A stretch of 59,518 nt of DNA from Natronomonas salinimetallica (lineage in GTDB: Archaea > Halobacteriota > Halobacteria > Halobacteriales > Haloarculaceae), in contig NZ_JACDNQ010000005.1 of the NCBI RefSeq assembly GCF_013839515.1, forward strand, positions 149,670 through 209,187. The letters run 5' to 3'. Positions 7,292 to 15,254 of this stretch are shown one piece after another; the stretch's first letter is position 1, and every line of letters starts with the position of its first letter. The position numbers and the translations under genes were made by a program. The notes beneath the pieces were generated by a model that saw only the letters and a list, made by a program, of their open reading frames with translations, was not told the DNA's origin and did no database searches.

Positions 7292-7927
7292 CTACCGATC
7301 GACGTCCGGATCGATCGCTTCCCCGCCCTGTCCGAGGGGTTCGGCGGGGACTCCAGCCCACGTTTCACCTGCGGGGACGTCCTCGGCGACGAGCGAGTTC
7401 GCGGCGACCTGTGCGTCGGGGCCGATCTCGACGCCGGGCAACACGACGGCCCCCGCGCCGATCATCGCCCGTTCACCGACCCGGATTTCGCCGGTTCGGT
7501 ACTCCTTCTGAAGGAATTCGTGACACAGAAGCGTCGCGTCGTAGCCGACGATAGCGTCGGCCTCGACAGTGACGAGCTCCGGCCAGAACACGTCCGGTGT
7601 GGACTCGAGCCCCCACGAGACGCCCGACCCGACGGTGACGCCGATCGACCGGAGCAGCCAGTTTTTTACTCGGAGGCTCGGGGCATGGCGGGCGAGGACG
7701 ACGACGACGTAATTGAAGACGATCCGTAGCGGGTGCTTCGCGTCCGGCCACGACCGGAGCGAGTTGCGGGGGCCCTGGGTCGGATGTCGGCGAAGCCGAT
7801 CGTGGCGCGAAACGGTGCCGTCGCCGGAGGAGTCACGGTTCGGTCCCTCGCGGTTTCGGTTCGGTCCCTCGCGGTTTCGGTTCGGCTCCCCCTCCGATTC
7901 GTCCCCGTTACCTGTCCCGGAGTACAC
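7292..7927 (-). CDS. Hexapeptide-repeat acyltransferase
   Basis: The 211-residue protein has a C-terminal left-handed beta-helix of hexapeptide turns (IRVGERAMIGAGAVVLPGVEIG, residues about 150-190) and a WAGVPAEPL end, typical of xenobiotic/maltose-O-acetyltransferase-like enzymes. The substrate is unknown. The only start in frame is GTG at 7927, giving an N-terminus with two copies of NRNREGP encoded by a 21-bp repeat. Homology proper seems to begin around SRHDRLRRHP, so the N-terminal 40 residues may be an acquired tail. It converges with the 87-aa gene, one base apart. Confidence 0.75.
   Translation of the reverse strand: MYSGTGNGDESEGEPNRNREGPNRNREGPNRDSSGDGTVSRHDRLRRHPTQGPRNSLRSWPDAKHPLRIVFNYVVVVLARHAPSLRVKNWLLRSIGVTVGSGVSWGLESTPDVFWPELVTVEADAIVGYDATLLCHEFLQKEYRTGEIRVGERAMIGAGAVVLPGVEIGPDAQVAANSLVAEDVPAGETWAGVPAEPLGQGGEAIDPDVDR
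7837..7878. repeat. 2 x 21-bp tandem repeat in the acyltransferase 5' end
   Basis: Two exact copies (7837-7857 and 7858-7878, GGTTCGGTCCCTCGCGG...) are followed by a partial third. In the minus-strand gene they encode NRNREGP twice. Confidence 0.9.
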
Positions 7928-7957
7928 ACTCTATCACTCGCCGGGCACCGTGTTAAG

Positions 7958-10072
7958 TCATTCCTCGCCGTCGGTTCCCGTCCCGGTGCCAGTTCTGGAG
8001 TCGGAGTCGGAGTCGGACGCGGGGTCGGAGTTGGACGCGGGGTCGGAGTCGGACGCGGGGTCGGAGTCCGAATCCGAGTCGGGGCCACGGCCGGAGTCGA
8101 GGCCGAGACCGGCGTCCGGCCCCGTCCGGGCGCTCGGGATCGTCGATGGTTCATCCCGGTCCCCGAAGGCGACCGGTTCGGCCTCCCGGACCCGCACGCC
8201 ACGAGCCGCGAGGTGTTTCGTCCGCTTTCTGGCGAAGTCCTCCTCTTCGGTGCCCTGCGTGGCGAGGACGTACATCCGGGCCTTCCCGACGGGGCGCATC
8301 GTCCGGCCCGCCCGCTGGGCACCCTGCCGGCGCGAGCCGCCGAGCCCCGAGGCCGCGATTGCGATCTCCGCGTCGGGGAGGTCGATCCCCTCGTCGCCGA
8401 CCCGAGAGACGACGATCGTGTCCACCGCCCCGCGTCTGAACCGGTCGAACAGCCGGCTCCGACGGGCGTGCGGCGTCTCGCCGCTGATAAACGGAACGCT
8501 CAACGCCTCGGCGATGGCGTCGCCCTGATCGATGTACTCGACGAAGACGATCGCCTTCGAGCCGCGGTGCTCCCGGAGGATCGCCGAGATTTCGCGGATC
8601 TTCGCGGGGTTCGTCGCCGCGGCCTGACGGCGTCCGTGGCCGTCGCTGGCGGCGTACTCCTCGCGGTGGGACGCCGAGGCCCACGGGAGAAACCGGATCT
8701 CGACCTCCGGTTCGGCGACGTAGCCGGCCTCGAAGAGTGCCTCCCAGTCCGTGCCGACCGGCGGTCCGACGAGCGTATAGATCTCCTCTTGATCCTCCGT
8801 CTCCCGGACCGGCGTGGCGGTCAGCCCGAGACGGTGTTTGGTCTGGAGGCCCGCACTCCGGCGGTGGATCGGCGAGGGGATGTGGTGGACCTCGTCGAAG
8901 ACGATGAGTCCCCACTTCCGGGAGTCGAACAGCATTCTGTGGCGGTCCATCCCCGAGATCCGGTAGGTGGCGATCGTTACCGGCCGGATCTCCTTTTTTC
9001 CGCCGTGATATTCACCGACCTGTTCGGGCGACAGCGTCGTGTGGTCTACGATCGCGTCGTGCCATTGGCCCGCGAGTTCCCGGGAGGGTACCAACACGAG
9101 CGTCTCGCCTTCGACGTCGGCCATCACCCCGAGGGCGGCGATCGTCTTGCCCGACCCCGGCGGCCCGACGAGGACGCCCGAGCCCGAATCCGCAAAGCGG
9201 GCGATCCAGTCGGCCTGGTAGGGGCGCAACTCGAGTTCGAGATCGAGCGGGAGATCCTCGCCGGTCTCGAGATCCCGGTCGTCCTGGACCGGATAGCCCG
9301 CCTCGTATAGCGTCCGTTTGACTTCGGCGGTCCGGTCCTCGGCCACCCACGCCGTCTCGTCGCCGATCCTCGCCCGCAGGACGCCGTCCCCGAGTTGCGG
9401 TTCGGCGACGTTAGCGAGTAGATCTGCGCTTTTGGCCTCCAAGACGACGTAGCCGTCCTCGTGGGTCGCAAGCCGGAACTTGTGGGCACGCTCCCATTGG
9501 CCCTCGATCCACTCCTCCAGCGCCTCGTATCGGCCGTCGAGCGCGGATCGAACCGTCGCGAGCAGCTCCGAGAGCGTTCCGTAGGGCGCGTTCCAGACGT
9601 CCTCCTCACGAACCGCGTAGACGTAGCCGCCCTCCCCGTTCGTGTCCTCCAGGTGGGCGAACTGCGTCAACAGTGCCCGCGTGTACTGTGCGGGCTGATC
9701 GACGATCACGTCGCGTCGGGTTTCGAAGACGGTGATGCGCTCGGCGGCGTCAGCCCCGCGTGGCGGAAACCAGATCGTATCCGCCTCCGTGACGTCGAGT
9801 CGTGCGATCGTCCCGTCGTCGTCGAGCGCCGAGAGCGCGTCGGCCGCCTCCTCGACCGAACAGCCGGCAGCCTCGGCGACCTCGGCGGCCGCCAGGACCG
9901 GCCGCCGTCGGTCGTCGAGTGCATCGTAGAACGCGCCCGCATCGAACGCCGTCCCGTCGTCGGTAGCCGGGCCCTGTTCGGTCGTCCCGCCGCCGTTTTT
10001 CGGCCGCTCCTCGGTTGTTCCGCCATCGGCGTCCGCCGTCGGCTCCGCCGTGTCTACTGGATCGTCCGTCAC
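7958..10072 (-). CDS. XPB/Rad25-like SF2 DNA helicase
   Basis: This SF2 helicase of the XPB type has an N-terminal damage-recognition-like region, RecA1 with Walker A GPPGSGKT, a DEVHH box and LTATP, then RecA2 with motif VI QRAGRTMRP. XPB homologues unwind or remodel DNA in repair. I choose the GTG at 10072 (VTDDPVDTAEP), giving 704 residues; a frame to 10168 adds 32 Arg-rich residues that read like untranslated DNA. The C-terminus is a low-complexity Asp-Ser-Pro-Ala tail encoded by 18-bp repeats (about 8000-8078). Substrate and partner are not visible. Confidence 0.87.
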   Translation of the reverse strand: MTDDPVDTAEPTADADGGTTEERPKNGGGTTEQGPATDDGTAFDAGAFYDALDDRRRPVLAAAEVAEAAGCSVEEAADALSALDDDGTIARLDVTEADTIWFPPRGADAAERITVFETRRDVIVDQPAQYTRALLTQFAHLEDTNGEGGYVYAVREEDVWNAPYGTLSELLATVRSALDGRYEALEEWIEGQWERAHKFRLATHEDGYVVLEAKSADLLANVAEPQLGDGVLRARIGDETAWVAEDRTAEVKRTLYEAGYPVQDDRDLETGEDLPLDLELELRPYQADWIARFADSGSGVLVGPPGSGKTIAALGVMADVEGETLVLVPSRELAGQWHDAIVDHTTLSPEQVGEYHGGKKEIRPVTIATYRISGMDRHRMLFDSRKWGLIVFDEVHHIPSPIHRRSAGLQTKHRLGLTATPVRETEDQEEIYTLVGPPVGTDWEALFEAGYVAEPEVEIRFLPWASASHREEYAASDGHGRRQAAATNPAKIREISAILREHRGSKAIVFVEYIDQGDAIAEALSVPFISGETPHARRSRLFDRFRRGAVDTIVVSRVGDEGIDLPDAEIAIAASGLGGSRRQGAQRAGRTMRPVGKARMYVLATQGTEEEDFARKRTKHLAARGVRVREAEPVAFGDRDEPSTIPSARTGPDAGLGLDSGRGPDSDSDSDPASDSDPASNSDPASDSDSDSRTGTGTGTDGEE
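8000..8078. repeat. 18-bp repeats encoding an Asp/Ser tail of the XPB-like helicase
   Basis: The core GTCGGACGCGGGGTCGGA recurs about three times with degenerate flanks. In the helicase frame it encodes repeated SDSDPA blocks. Such a unit can change copy number without shifting frame. Confidence 0.85.
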
Positions 10073-10172
10073 TACGAACGGTTCGGGGCGGACGAGCAAA
10101 AGCGACCCGCATCGGGCGACCGGATCGCGACGGGACCCGGACGGACCGCGTGTGAGCGCGGCGGACATCGTA

Positions 10173-10199
10173 TTGAGACTGTCGGCTAGAATTTCGTGA
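10173..10199. repeat. Diverged MITE end
   Basis: GACTGTCGGCTAGAATTTCG, continuing to GTGAAGC, matches the outer 27 bases of the 6885-6993 MITE right end (ACTGTCGG, then AATTTCGTGAA). Only one end is evident here. It lies just upstream of the XPB-like helicase gene. Confidence 0.55.
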
Positions 10200-10319
10200 A
10201 GCTATCGCGGCACCGGCGCGCGAATCGCATGCCATCGGGATCGCCGGCGGTATGGGGGCTCCCAGCCCGTGCGCAGTGTCGACCCCGTGGAGTCGGTTCT
10301 TCTCACGTCAGGAGAGCCG

Positions 10320-10413
10320 TCGGTATCAGCAATTTCGAAGTTACCAGAATTGAGGCGAGAATGCCCCTTCCTCAACGAGCGACCACCGGGAGCGAGTAGG
10401 GTGGGGTAGTTCA
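10320..10413 (+). mobile_element. IS200/IS605-type right-end remnant (omega-RNA-like)
   Basis: The stretch with AATTGAGGCGAGAATGCCCC, then CTCAACGAGCGACC, GGGAGCGAGTAGGG and GGGGTAGTTCAC, resembles the 3' end of haloarchaeal IS1341-type (TnpB-only) elements as I remember it. CCCCTTCCT at about 10365-10373 can pair imperfectly with AGGGTGGGG at about 10398-10406 to close a stem-loop. In active elements this end encodes the guide scaffold RNA for TnpB. No tnpB gene is left in the window, so this is a solo right end. The identification rests on motif memory only. Confidence 0.55.
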
Positions 10414-10656
10414 CGACCGCAGCCACGTCCGAACCGCCGCGACCGCCTCCATCGGATCGACCCGGTCCGTCGGATCGACGGCCCAGATCCGGTCGCCCGC
10501 AACGGTCACGCCGAATACTTCCTCCTGCGTCGGTTCGACGCGGACTCCCTCGATTTCGTCGTAGCCCCGGAGGCGGTCGGCGAGGACGCGACGGGTCGTT
10601 ACGGCGGTACCGGCCAGCCGACACGGGGCGCAATACTCGATATCGACACGTACCAT
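10411..10656 (-). CDS. SelT/SelW/SelH (Rdx)-family thioredoxin-like protein
   Basis: This 81-residue protein begins MVRVDIEYCAPC, i.e. a beta strand leading to a CxxC redox motif, then a helix (RRVLADRLRGYDEIEGVRVEPT) and a strand pair (EVFGVTVAGDRIWA). That is the Rdx fold, with Cys where some relatives have selenocysteine. A thiol-redox role is expected from the fold; the partner is unknown. The ATG at 10656 is preferred over one five codons upstream because MVRVDIEY aligns with the family start. Its stop directly abuts the IS605 remnant. Confidence 0.8.
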   Translation of the reverse strand: MVRVDIEYCAPCRLAGTAVTTRRVLADRLRGYDEIEGVRVEPTQEEVFGVTVAGDRIWAVDPTDRVDPMEAVAAVRTWLRS

Positions 10657-10779
10657 ATCCGGATTTGGCACGATCGATAATTAAACATGTCTACTTCCGA
10701 TGCGGATCCATGGGCGGGGAGCCGTCCGGGCGGCGTGGCAGGCCGGCAGGCTTTTTCGATCCGCGTCTGAGGTGTCGGT

Positions 10780-11082
10780 ATGGGCGATTTCGAACTCGAC
10801 TTACAGACCGCCGAAGGCGAACTCGACGAACCGGACGACGGGGGCCGCGTCGTGCTCGGGGTCCTCGATGGGTCGACCGACCCCGAGGAGTGGATCACCC
10901 ACATACAAAACGACGACGTGCTGGTGTTGAACGTCGAGGGGGACTTGAATGATCTCGCTGCCGGGTTCGCCCGCGAGATCCGCGACGACGGTGGCGAACT
11001 GATGCACTTTCGGGAGTTCCTCGTCGTCTCACCGCCGGGTCGGGAGATCGACACCGACCGGCTCCGAGACGACACCGAGTGA
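10780..11082 (+). CDS. Conserved haloarchaeal protein, 100 aa
   Basis: This soluble acidic protein (MGDFELDLQTAEGELDE...) has a strand-rich core (VVLGVLDGSTDPEEWI, DDVLVLNVEGDL) and ends after a helix and the strand FREFLVVSPPG. It looks like a haloarchaeal DUF family with a Rossmann-like strand-helix pattern. I recognise no active site. It converges with the RNA-binding gene at 11092, 9 bp away. A TATA-like CTTTTTCG lies near 10751. Confidence 0.75.
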   Translation: MGDFELDLQTAEGELDEPDDGGRVVLGVLDGSTDPEEWITHIQNDDVLVLNVEGDLNDLAAGFAREIRDDGGELMHFREFLVVSPPGREIDTDRLRDDTE

Positions 11083-11091
11083 GCCGGACCG

Positions 11092-11541
11092 TTACGCCGG
11101 CCCGTTGGCCCGCGCCGCGAGATCCTCGAGCGCGCCGGTCGCCGTCTCGACCGCGCGCGCTTTTTTCGCGGGGTAGGCTTCGACTTTTCCCCGGAGCATG
11201 AGCCCCTCGCCGAGCGCGACGTCGCCGTTGTACGCAGCCTGCTTATCGAGCCCGATGTAGAACGCACAGTTGTCGTCGATCCGGGCCTCCAGTTCCTCGA
11301 GCAGGCGGTCGAACTCGCCGAGTTCGGTCAGCCTCGAGAGGACGTACCGGACGTCGTCGGCGCGTTCGAGCCGAACCGAGAGGATGACGATCCGATCGCC
11401 GTTGTGGCCTTCGGTAACGTCGCGTTCGAGTTCGGTCTCCTCGGGCAGAAACGTCCTGAGTGCCGCCTCGACCCGCTTTTCGTCCTCCGTCGCATAGCAG
11501 AACGTCCGGAGATCGACGTAGTGGAACGGGACGGCGCTCAT
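11092..11541 (-). CDS. RNA-binding protein, predicted exosome-associated (COG1325-like)
   Basis: The 149-residue protein starts MSAVPFHYVDLRTFCYATED, the pattern of the COG1325 family that archaeal gene-neighbourhood studies link to the RNA exosome. The body has alternating strands and helices with RIVILSVRLERADDVRYVLSRL and ends in a helix (KKARAVETATGALEDL). Start ATG at 11541; a frame to 11658 adds Arg-rich residues that overlap the upstream gene. It follows the 78-aa gene by four bases, so the two form an operon. Confidence 0.8.
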   Translation of the reverse strand: MSAVPFHYVDLRTFCYATEDEKRVEAALRTFLPEETELERDVTEGHNGDRIVILSVRLERADDVRYVLSRLTELGEFDRLLEELEARIDDNCAFYIGLDKQAAYNGDVALGEGLMLRGKVEAYPAKKARAVETATGALEDLAARANGPA

Positions 11542-11545
11542 CGTC

Positions 11546-11782
11546 TCACTCGTCGTCCGCGTCGTCGGTCTCACCCTCGACGTCGTCGGTCTCACCCTCG
11601 GCGTCCTCAGCCGAGGCCAGCGACTCCTCGGCGATTCCTGCTTCCTGTCCCTCCTCAAACTCGACGATGTAGGTGTTGTCGCCGAACATCGTCTCCGAGA
11701 CCTGTGTGACCTCGCCCGTCTCGCCGTCGTACTCGCTGTGCTTATCGTGGAACACCACGCGATCTCCCTTCTCGAATGCCAT
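11546..11782 (-). CDS. Small SH3-like protein with acidic repeat tail, 78 aa
   Basis: The N-terminal 50 residues (MAFEKGDRVVFHDKHSEYDG, then GEVTQVSETMFGDNTYIVEF) look like a small SH3/KOW-type barrel, suggesting RNA or protein binding. The tail EGETDDVEGETDDADDE comes from two 21-bp repeats (11561-11581 and 11582-11602). Start ATG at 11782. It is the first gene of a two-gene operon with the RNA-binding protein, four bases apart. Function is not established. Confidence 0.78.
   Translation of the reverse strand: MAFEKGDRVVFHDKHSEYDGETGEVTQVSETMFGDNTYIVEFEEGQEAGIAEESLASAEDAEGETDDVEGETDDADDE
11561..11602. repeat. 2 x 21-bp tandem repeat
   Basis: GTCGTCGGTCTCACCCTCG plus AC or GC occurs twice in tandem, at the 3' end of the 78-aa gene. 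Confidence 0.9.
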
Positions 11783-11979
11783 ACCGTCGTTTTTCACCGA
11801 TACGGAAAAAGCCCGTCGTTTCCACCGCCGGACGGGCAGACGTCCCATCGACGAACGGCTCCGCCGGCCCCCTGTCGAACGGCTTTTGGGACGCGCCCCC
11901 GAATCCACGGTATGATATCTACAGCCACGCCCCACGCCGATCGCCCGCCGACGGCTTCCGAACGGATCCCGGAGCGAGG

Positions 11980-12546
11980 ATGACCGCCGTCAACGGGCTG
12001 TGGTTTCTCGCCGACGAGGCGGCCCAGCGGGCCGAACAGGCCTACCACCGCGCGGTCGATACCTACGGTGAGGCACCCCTCGAACGGACGTACGAAAAGC
12101 GCGTATCGCGTGCTCGGTTCCGGACGCTCACGGAGCGGATCCGCGACAGCGGAACCCCCTACGGGGTACACACGCTCGTCCACCGCGCGGACGGCAACCT
12201 CCTTTTGGTCCGTCACGAGGGCGTCGATCTGTGGGTCCTTCCCGGCGGCGGTGTCGACGGCCCGGAGTCGTTTCGAGAGACGGCAACGCGAGAACTCGAC
12301 GAGGAGGCCGGGATCGAAGCGGCCTACCGCGGGTTAGCGATGTTGAACCGCGTCGAAATCAGCTGTCGGGGGTGTACGACCTGGGGGGTGCTTCCGGTCT
12401 TCCGTGCGAGGGCCGAGACGACGACGCCCGCCGTTTCGGACCCCGACGACGAGATCAGCGTCGTCCGGTGGTTCGATCCCGATGCCCTCCCGGACGATAC
12501 CCGCGACCGGGAGGACCTCATCCGGGCAGCCCGGACCGTCATCTGA
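11980..12546 (+). CDS. Nudix hydrolase
   Basis: This 188-residue protein has a complete Nudix box (GGGVDGPESFRETATRELDE followed by EAGI, about residues 87-110), so pyrophosphohydrolase activity on a nucleoside-diphosphate-X substrate is expected. The N-terminal helical extension (FLADEAAQRAEQAYHRAVDT) is shared in style with the degenerate relative at 3989-4447. CRGC in the C-terminal half could bind metal. Start ATG at 11980; the longer upstream frame overlaps the promoter region of the preceding gene. Substrate cannot be told from sequence. Confidence 0.88.
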   Translation: MTAVNGLWFLADEAAQRAEQAYHRAVDTYGEAPLERTYEKRVSRARFRTLTERIRDSGTPYGVHTLVHRADGNLLLVRHEGVDLWVLPGGGVDGPESFRETATRELDEEAGIEAAYRGLAMLNRVEISCRGCTTWGVLPVFRARAETTTPAVSDPDDEISVVRWFDPDALPDDTRDREDLIRAARTVI

Positions 12547-12564
12547 TACGGATACGAGAATCCG

Positions 12565-13431
12565 TCACCACTCGACGCCGTCGCGTTCGTCCGCCTTTCG
12601 CCGCCGTAACGCGGCCCGGCCGTTCGAGGCGTCGTAACCGAACAGCACCGATTCGCCGTATCCCTCCGCGACCTCCAGTGCGTGGATCAGGTTGTCGATG
12701 TCGACGTTGACCGTATAGAGTTCGACGCTAAAAGGCGTCTCGAGGCGGCTCTCGAAGCCCTTGGCGATCGTCTCCAGCCAGTAGGTCGTTCCGTAGTTGG
12801 TGTCATAGAGCGGAACGACGAACTCGTCGACGTACGGTTCGACGGCATCGATGTCGATCCCTGCCCGCTCATAAAGGTGTCCGTCGTAGGGATCGGGATA
12901 CAGCGTCATGTAGGTCCGACCGGGGATCCGCTCGGCGGCCTCCTCGACGAAGTCCGTAATGACCTCCGCCCGCCACTCGTAGCGGTCCTCGACGGTCGTC
13001 TCCGCCGGAGGGGGTCCCTCCCCGCGTTCGTCCCGTGCTCGAACCCACGATTCGAAGCGCTCGTTACAGCGATCACAGTAGCAGTACTCGGGGCGTGGAA
13101 AGCCGATGTCGTCGAGTCGAACGTCCGGAGTCACATCGGCGCAGTCGGCGACGATCTCGAGCAGTCCCTCGCGGTAGCCGTCGTGGGTCGGGCAGACGTA
13201 CGCCCAATCGAAGTAGGTTCGCTCGCGGGTCGCGCGCTGTCCGTCCGGCGAGACCGGGGCGAGATCGGGGTTCTCCTCGACGGCAGCGTTGTCGCCGAAA
13301 CAGGAGATCATACTCACCGTTTCGGGGACCGGTTCGGCGGAGCGGCCGGAGACGTCCTTGACCTCGTAGAAGCCGCGGTCGAAGTCGGGCCAGCGAGCCT
13401 CCTCCTCGTTTCGCGTGACGACGCCGTACAT
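12565..13431 (-). CDS. Uncharacterised haloarchaeal protein with CxC-x2-C motif
   Basis: The 288-residue acidic protein has no transmembrane segment. It carries PEYCYCDRCNERFESW at about residues 113-128, a Cys cluster like that in TIM-barrel glycosidase-like proteins, plus strand-like blocks (RTYMTLYPDPYDGHLY, DEFVVPLYDTNYG, FSVELYTVNVD) that fit a TIM barrel. A putative glycoside-hydrolase-like fold is an inference; catalytic acids are not assignable. Start ATG at 13431. It stands alone, converging with the Nudix gene. Confidence 0.7.
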   Translation of the reverse strand: MYGVVTRNEEEARWPDFDRGFYEVKDVSGRSAEPVPETVSMISCFGDNAAVEENPDLAPVSPDGQRATRERTYFDWAYVCPTHDGYREGLLEIVADCADVTPDVRLDDIGFPRPEYCYCDRCNERFESWVRARDERGEGPPPAETTVEDRYEWRAEVITDFVEEAAERIPGRTYMTLYPDPYDGHLYERAGIDIDAVEPYVDEFVVPLYDTNYGTTYWLETIAKGFESRLETPFSVELYTVNVDIDNLIHALEVAEGYGESVLFGYDASNGRAALRRRKADERDGVEW

Positions 13432-13492
13432 ACCTCCGGTCGGTGCTCGTGATGCCTAAGTCGTTCGGAAGGTGATGCGGTAGCTCCGGCGG

Positions 13493-13561
13493 CTACCGTT
13501 TCGATACGTACAACAGGACGACCGCCGCGACGAGAGCGACGGCGAGTATCTTTTTAGACAT
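13493..13561 (-). CDS. Possible 22-aa single-membrane-span microprotein
   Basis: MSKKILAVALVAAVVLLYVS plus KR reads as one transmembrane helix with basic residues on both ends. It starts with ATG at 13561 and ends at 13493. The compact, biased sequence between two other minus-strand genes argues for a real microprotein, but length alone makes this uncertain. No promoter is assigned. Confidence 0.45.
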   Translation of the reverse strand: MSKKILAVALVAAVVLLYVSKR

Positions 13562-13627
13562 ACGGCGTGTTCTACAACAGCTACAGATAAAGGTTTCCCC
13601 CCATCCACGGCGATGGCCCCCCAGGCC

Positions 13628-13753
13628 GTGAGGGTCCCTTGTTCCGTGAGGGTCCCTTGTTCCGTGAGGGTCCCTTGTTCCGTGAGGGTCCCTTGTTCCG
13701 TGAGGGTCCCTTGTTCCGTGAGGATCCCTTGTTCCGTGAGGACCCCTTGTTAC
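13628..13753. repeat. 7 x 18-bp tandem array over the pyrI stop codon
   Basis: The unit GTGAGGGTCCCTTGTTCC occurs seven times in tandem; copies 6 and 7 carry single changes. The last copy (13736-13753) includes the pyrI stop (TTA on the plus strand at 13750-13752), so the array grew outward from the gene's 3' end. There are no spacers, so it is not a CRISPR. Confidence 0.95.
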
Positions 13754-14211
13754 TCGACGCTGATGTGGGCGGCGATCGAGTCCCGGATGATCGTACCGCA
13801 GTACGTACAGCGGACGCCCTCCTCGAGGACGTCGAAGCGCGACTCGATCGGTTCGTCCCCGGTCGAAATACAATTAGCGTTCGGACACGACAACACGCCG
13901 CCGACGGTCTGGGGGCGCGTCACGCGGTGTTTTTCGACGACATCGAACCCGCGGACGATGTTGATCGTCGCGGCGGGCGCGATGAGCGACAGCACGTCGA
14001 CTTCGTTCTGGCTTAGCTCCCGGCCTTCGACCTTCACGATGTCCTTTCGCCCCAGCCGATCGGAGGGAACGTTCATACCGACGCTTACCTCTTCTCCGGA
14101 ACCGCCGTCGATTCCGAGGATGGCGAGCACGTTGAGTGCCTGTCCGCCGGCGATGTGGTCGATAACGGTTCCGTCCTCGATCTTGGAGACGCGGAGTTCT
14201 GTGTCTGTCAT
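13750..14211 (-). CDS. pyrI: Aspartate carbamoyltransferase regulatory chain
   Basis: This 153-residue regulatory subunit of aspartate transcarbamoylase (pyrimidine synthesis) binds the nucleotide effector in its N-terminal half ([16 protein letters not shown]) and zinc in its C-terminal half (CPNANC and CTYC). Its start overlaps the pyrB stop by four bases (ATGA), so the subunits are translationally coupled. Length is normal. Confidence 0.95.
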   Translation of the reverse strand: MTDTELRVSKIEDGTVIDHIAGGQALNVLAILGIDGGSGEEVSVGMNVPSDRLGRKDIVKVEGRELSQNEVDVLSLIAPAATINIVRGFDVVEKHRVTRPQTVGGVLSCPNANCISTGDEPIESRFDVLEEGVRCTYCGTIIRDSIAAHISVE

Positions 14212-15110
14212 AGCATCTCGTCTAAAAGCGCCATCCGAACCGGGATGCCGTTGTGAGCCTGTTCGAAGTACGTCGCATAGCGGGTCTCGTCGACACCTGG
14301 CGCGATCTCGTCGACGCGGGGTAACGGATGCATCACCGTCAGTTCATCGTTTGCAGCCTCGAGGAGGCCGGCGTCGATCCGATACTCGCCGGCGACCTGT
14401 CGGTACTCGTTCTCGTCGGGGAACCGCTCGCGTTGGATCCGGGTCACGTACAGCACGTCGAGCGTTTCGATGACGTCCTCGATCCCCGTGTGTTCGCGTA
14501 CCTGTGCCCCCGCTTCGTGGAGATCGTATCGGACTCCCCGGGGGAGGCGAAGGCTCTCCGGGCTAATGAAGTGTTGGCTCACGTCGAAGTTGGTCAGCGC
14601 GTGTGCAAGCGAGTGGACCGTTCGACCGTATTTCAGATCGCCCATGATCCCGATCGTGAGGTCGTCGAGTCCGGCGTTCTCCCGGATCGTATACATATCC
14701 AGGAGGGTCTGGGAGGGGTGTTGGCCCGCCCCGTCTCCGGCGTTGACGACCGGGATATCGACGAACTCACTCGCAAGCTTCGCCGACCCCTCAGAGGGGT
14801 GTCTGAGGACGAGCGCGTCCGCATAGCCCTCGATGACGCGGACGGTATCGGCGAGGCTCTCACCTTTCTTGACCGACGAGGAATCGACGCTCCCCATATC
14901 GACGGTGTCCCCGCCGAGTCGCTTCATCGCCGCGTCGAACGACATCTTCGTACGGGTACTTGGTTCGAAAAAGAGCAGCCCCAACAGTGTATCCGCGTGC
15001 GCTCCGGTCACCGCCCCGGGATCGGCGGCGATTTCGGCCGCACGGTCCAACACTGCGTCGATGTCGCCACGCGATAGCTGTTTCGCACTGATGAGGTGGT
15101 CGTGGCGCAT
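14208..15110 (-). CDS. pyrB: Aspartate carbamoyltransferase catalytic chain
   Basis: The 300-residue enzyme makes N-carbamoyl-L-aspartate from carbamoyl phosphate and aspartate. Carbamoyl-phosphate residues are seen in [11 protein letters not shown] (about residues 47-57), the aspartate site in HPLPR (about 262-266), and the intervening [12 protein letters not shown] is intact. It is the first gene of pyrBI. Its start lies 144 bp from the divergent RecA-like gene at 15255. Confidence 0.97.
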   Translation of the reverse strand: MRHDHLISAKQLSRGDIDAVLDRAAEIAADPGAVTGAHADTLLGLLFFEPSTRTKMSFDAAMKRLGGDTVDMGSVDSSSVKKGESLADTVRVIEGYADALVLRHPSEGSAKLASEFVDIPVVNAGDGAGQHPSQTLLDMYTIRENAGLDDLTIGIMGDLKYGRTVHSLAHALTNFDVSQHFISPESLRLPRGVRYDLHEAGAQVREHTGIEDVIETLDVLYVTRIQRERFPDENEYRQVAGEYRIDAGLLEAANDELTVMHPLPRVDEIAPGVDETRYATYFEQAHNGIPVRMALLDEML

Positions 15111-15254
15111 TATCGAAACGGGGATGCGAACGGTCTTGAATCTCCCGACCGGCCGGCTGTGTGTGTTCCGCTCACGTGCCCCATCGGGTCGGACACCGAC
15201 ACACCGGGTGAGTCGCCAGAAGGTTTAATCAGCATTACGGCGTACTACTCGACA

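Noticed and set aside
13628-13753. Possible CRISPR array
   Set aside because: Units are contiguous with no spacers, and no cas genes are in the window. The same holds for the arrays at 181, 50717 and 56532.
13493-13873. Open frame of 126 residues with DPHGTR repeats on the minus strand
   Set aside because: It is the translated 18-bp array in the wrong frame, overlapping pyrI; only its last 22 codons look like a possible microprotein.
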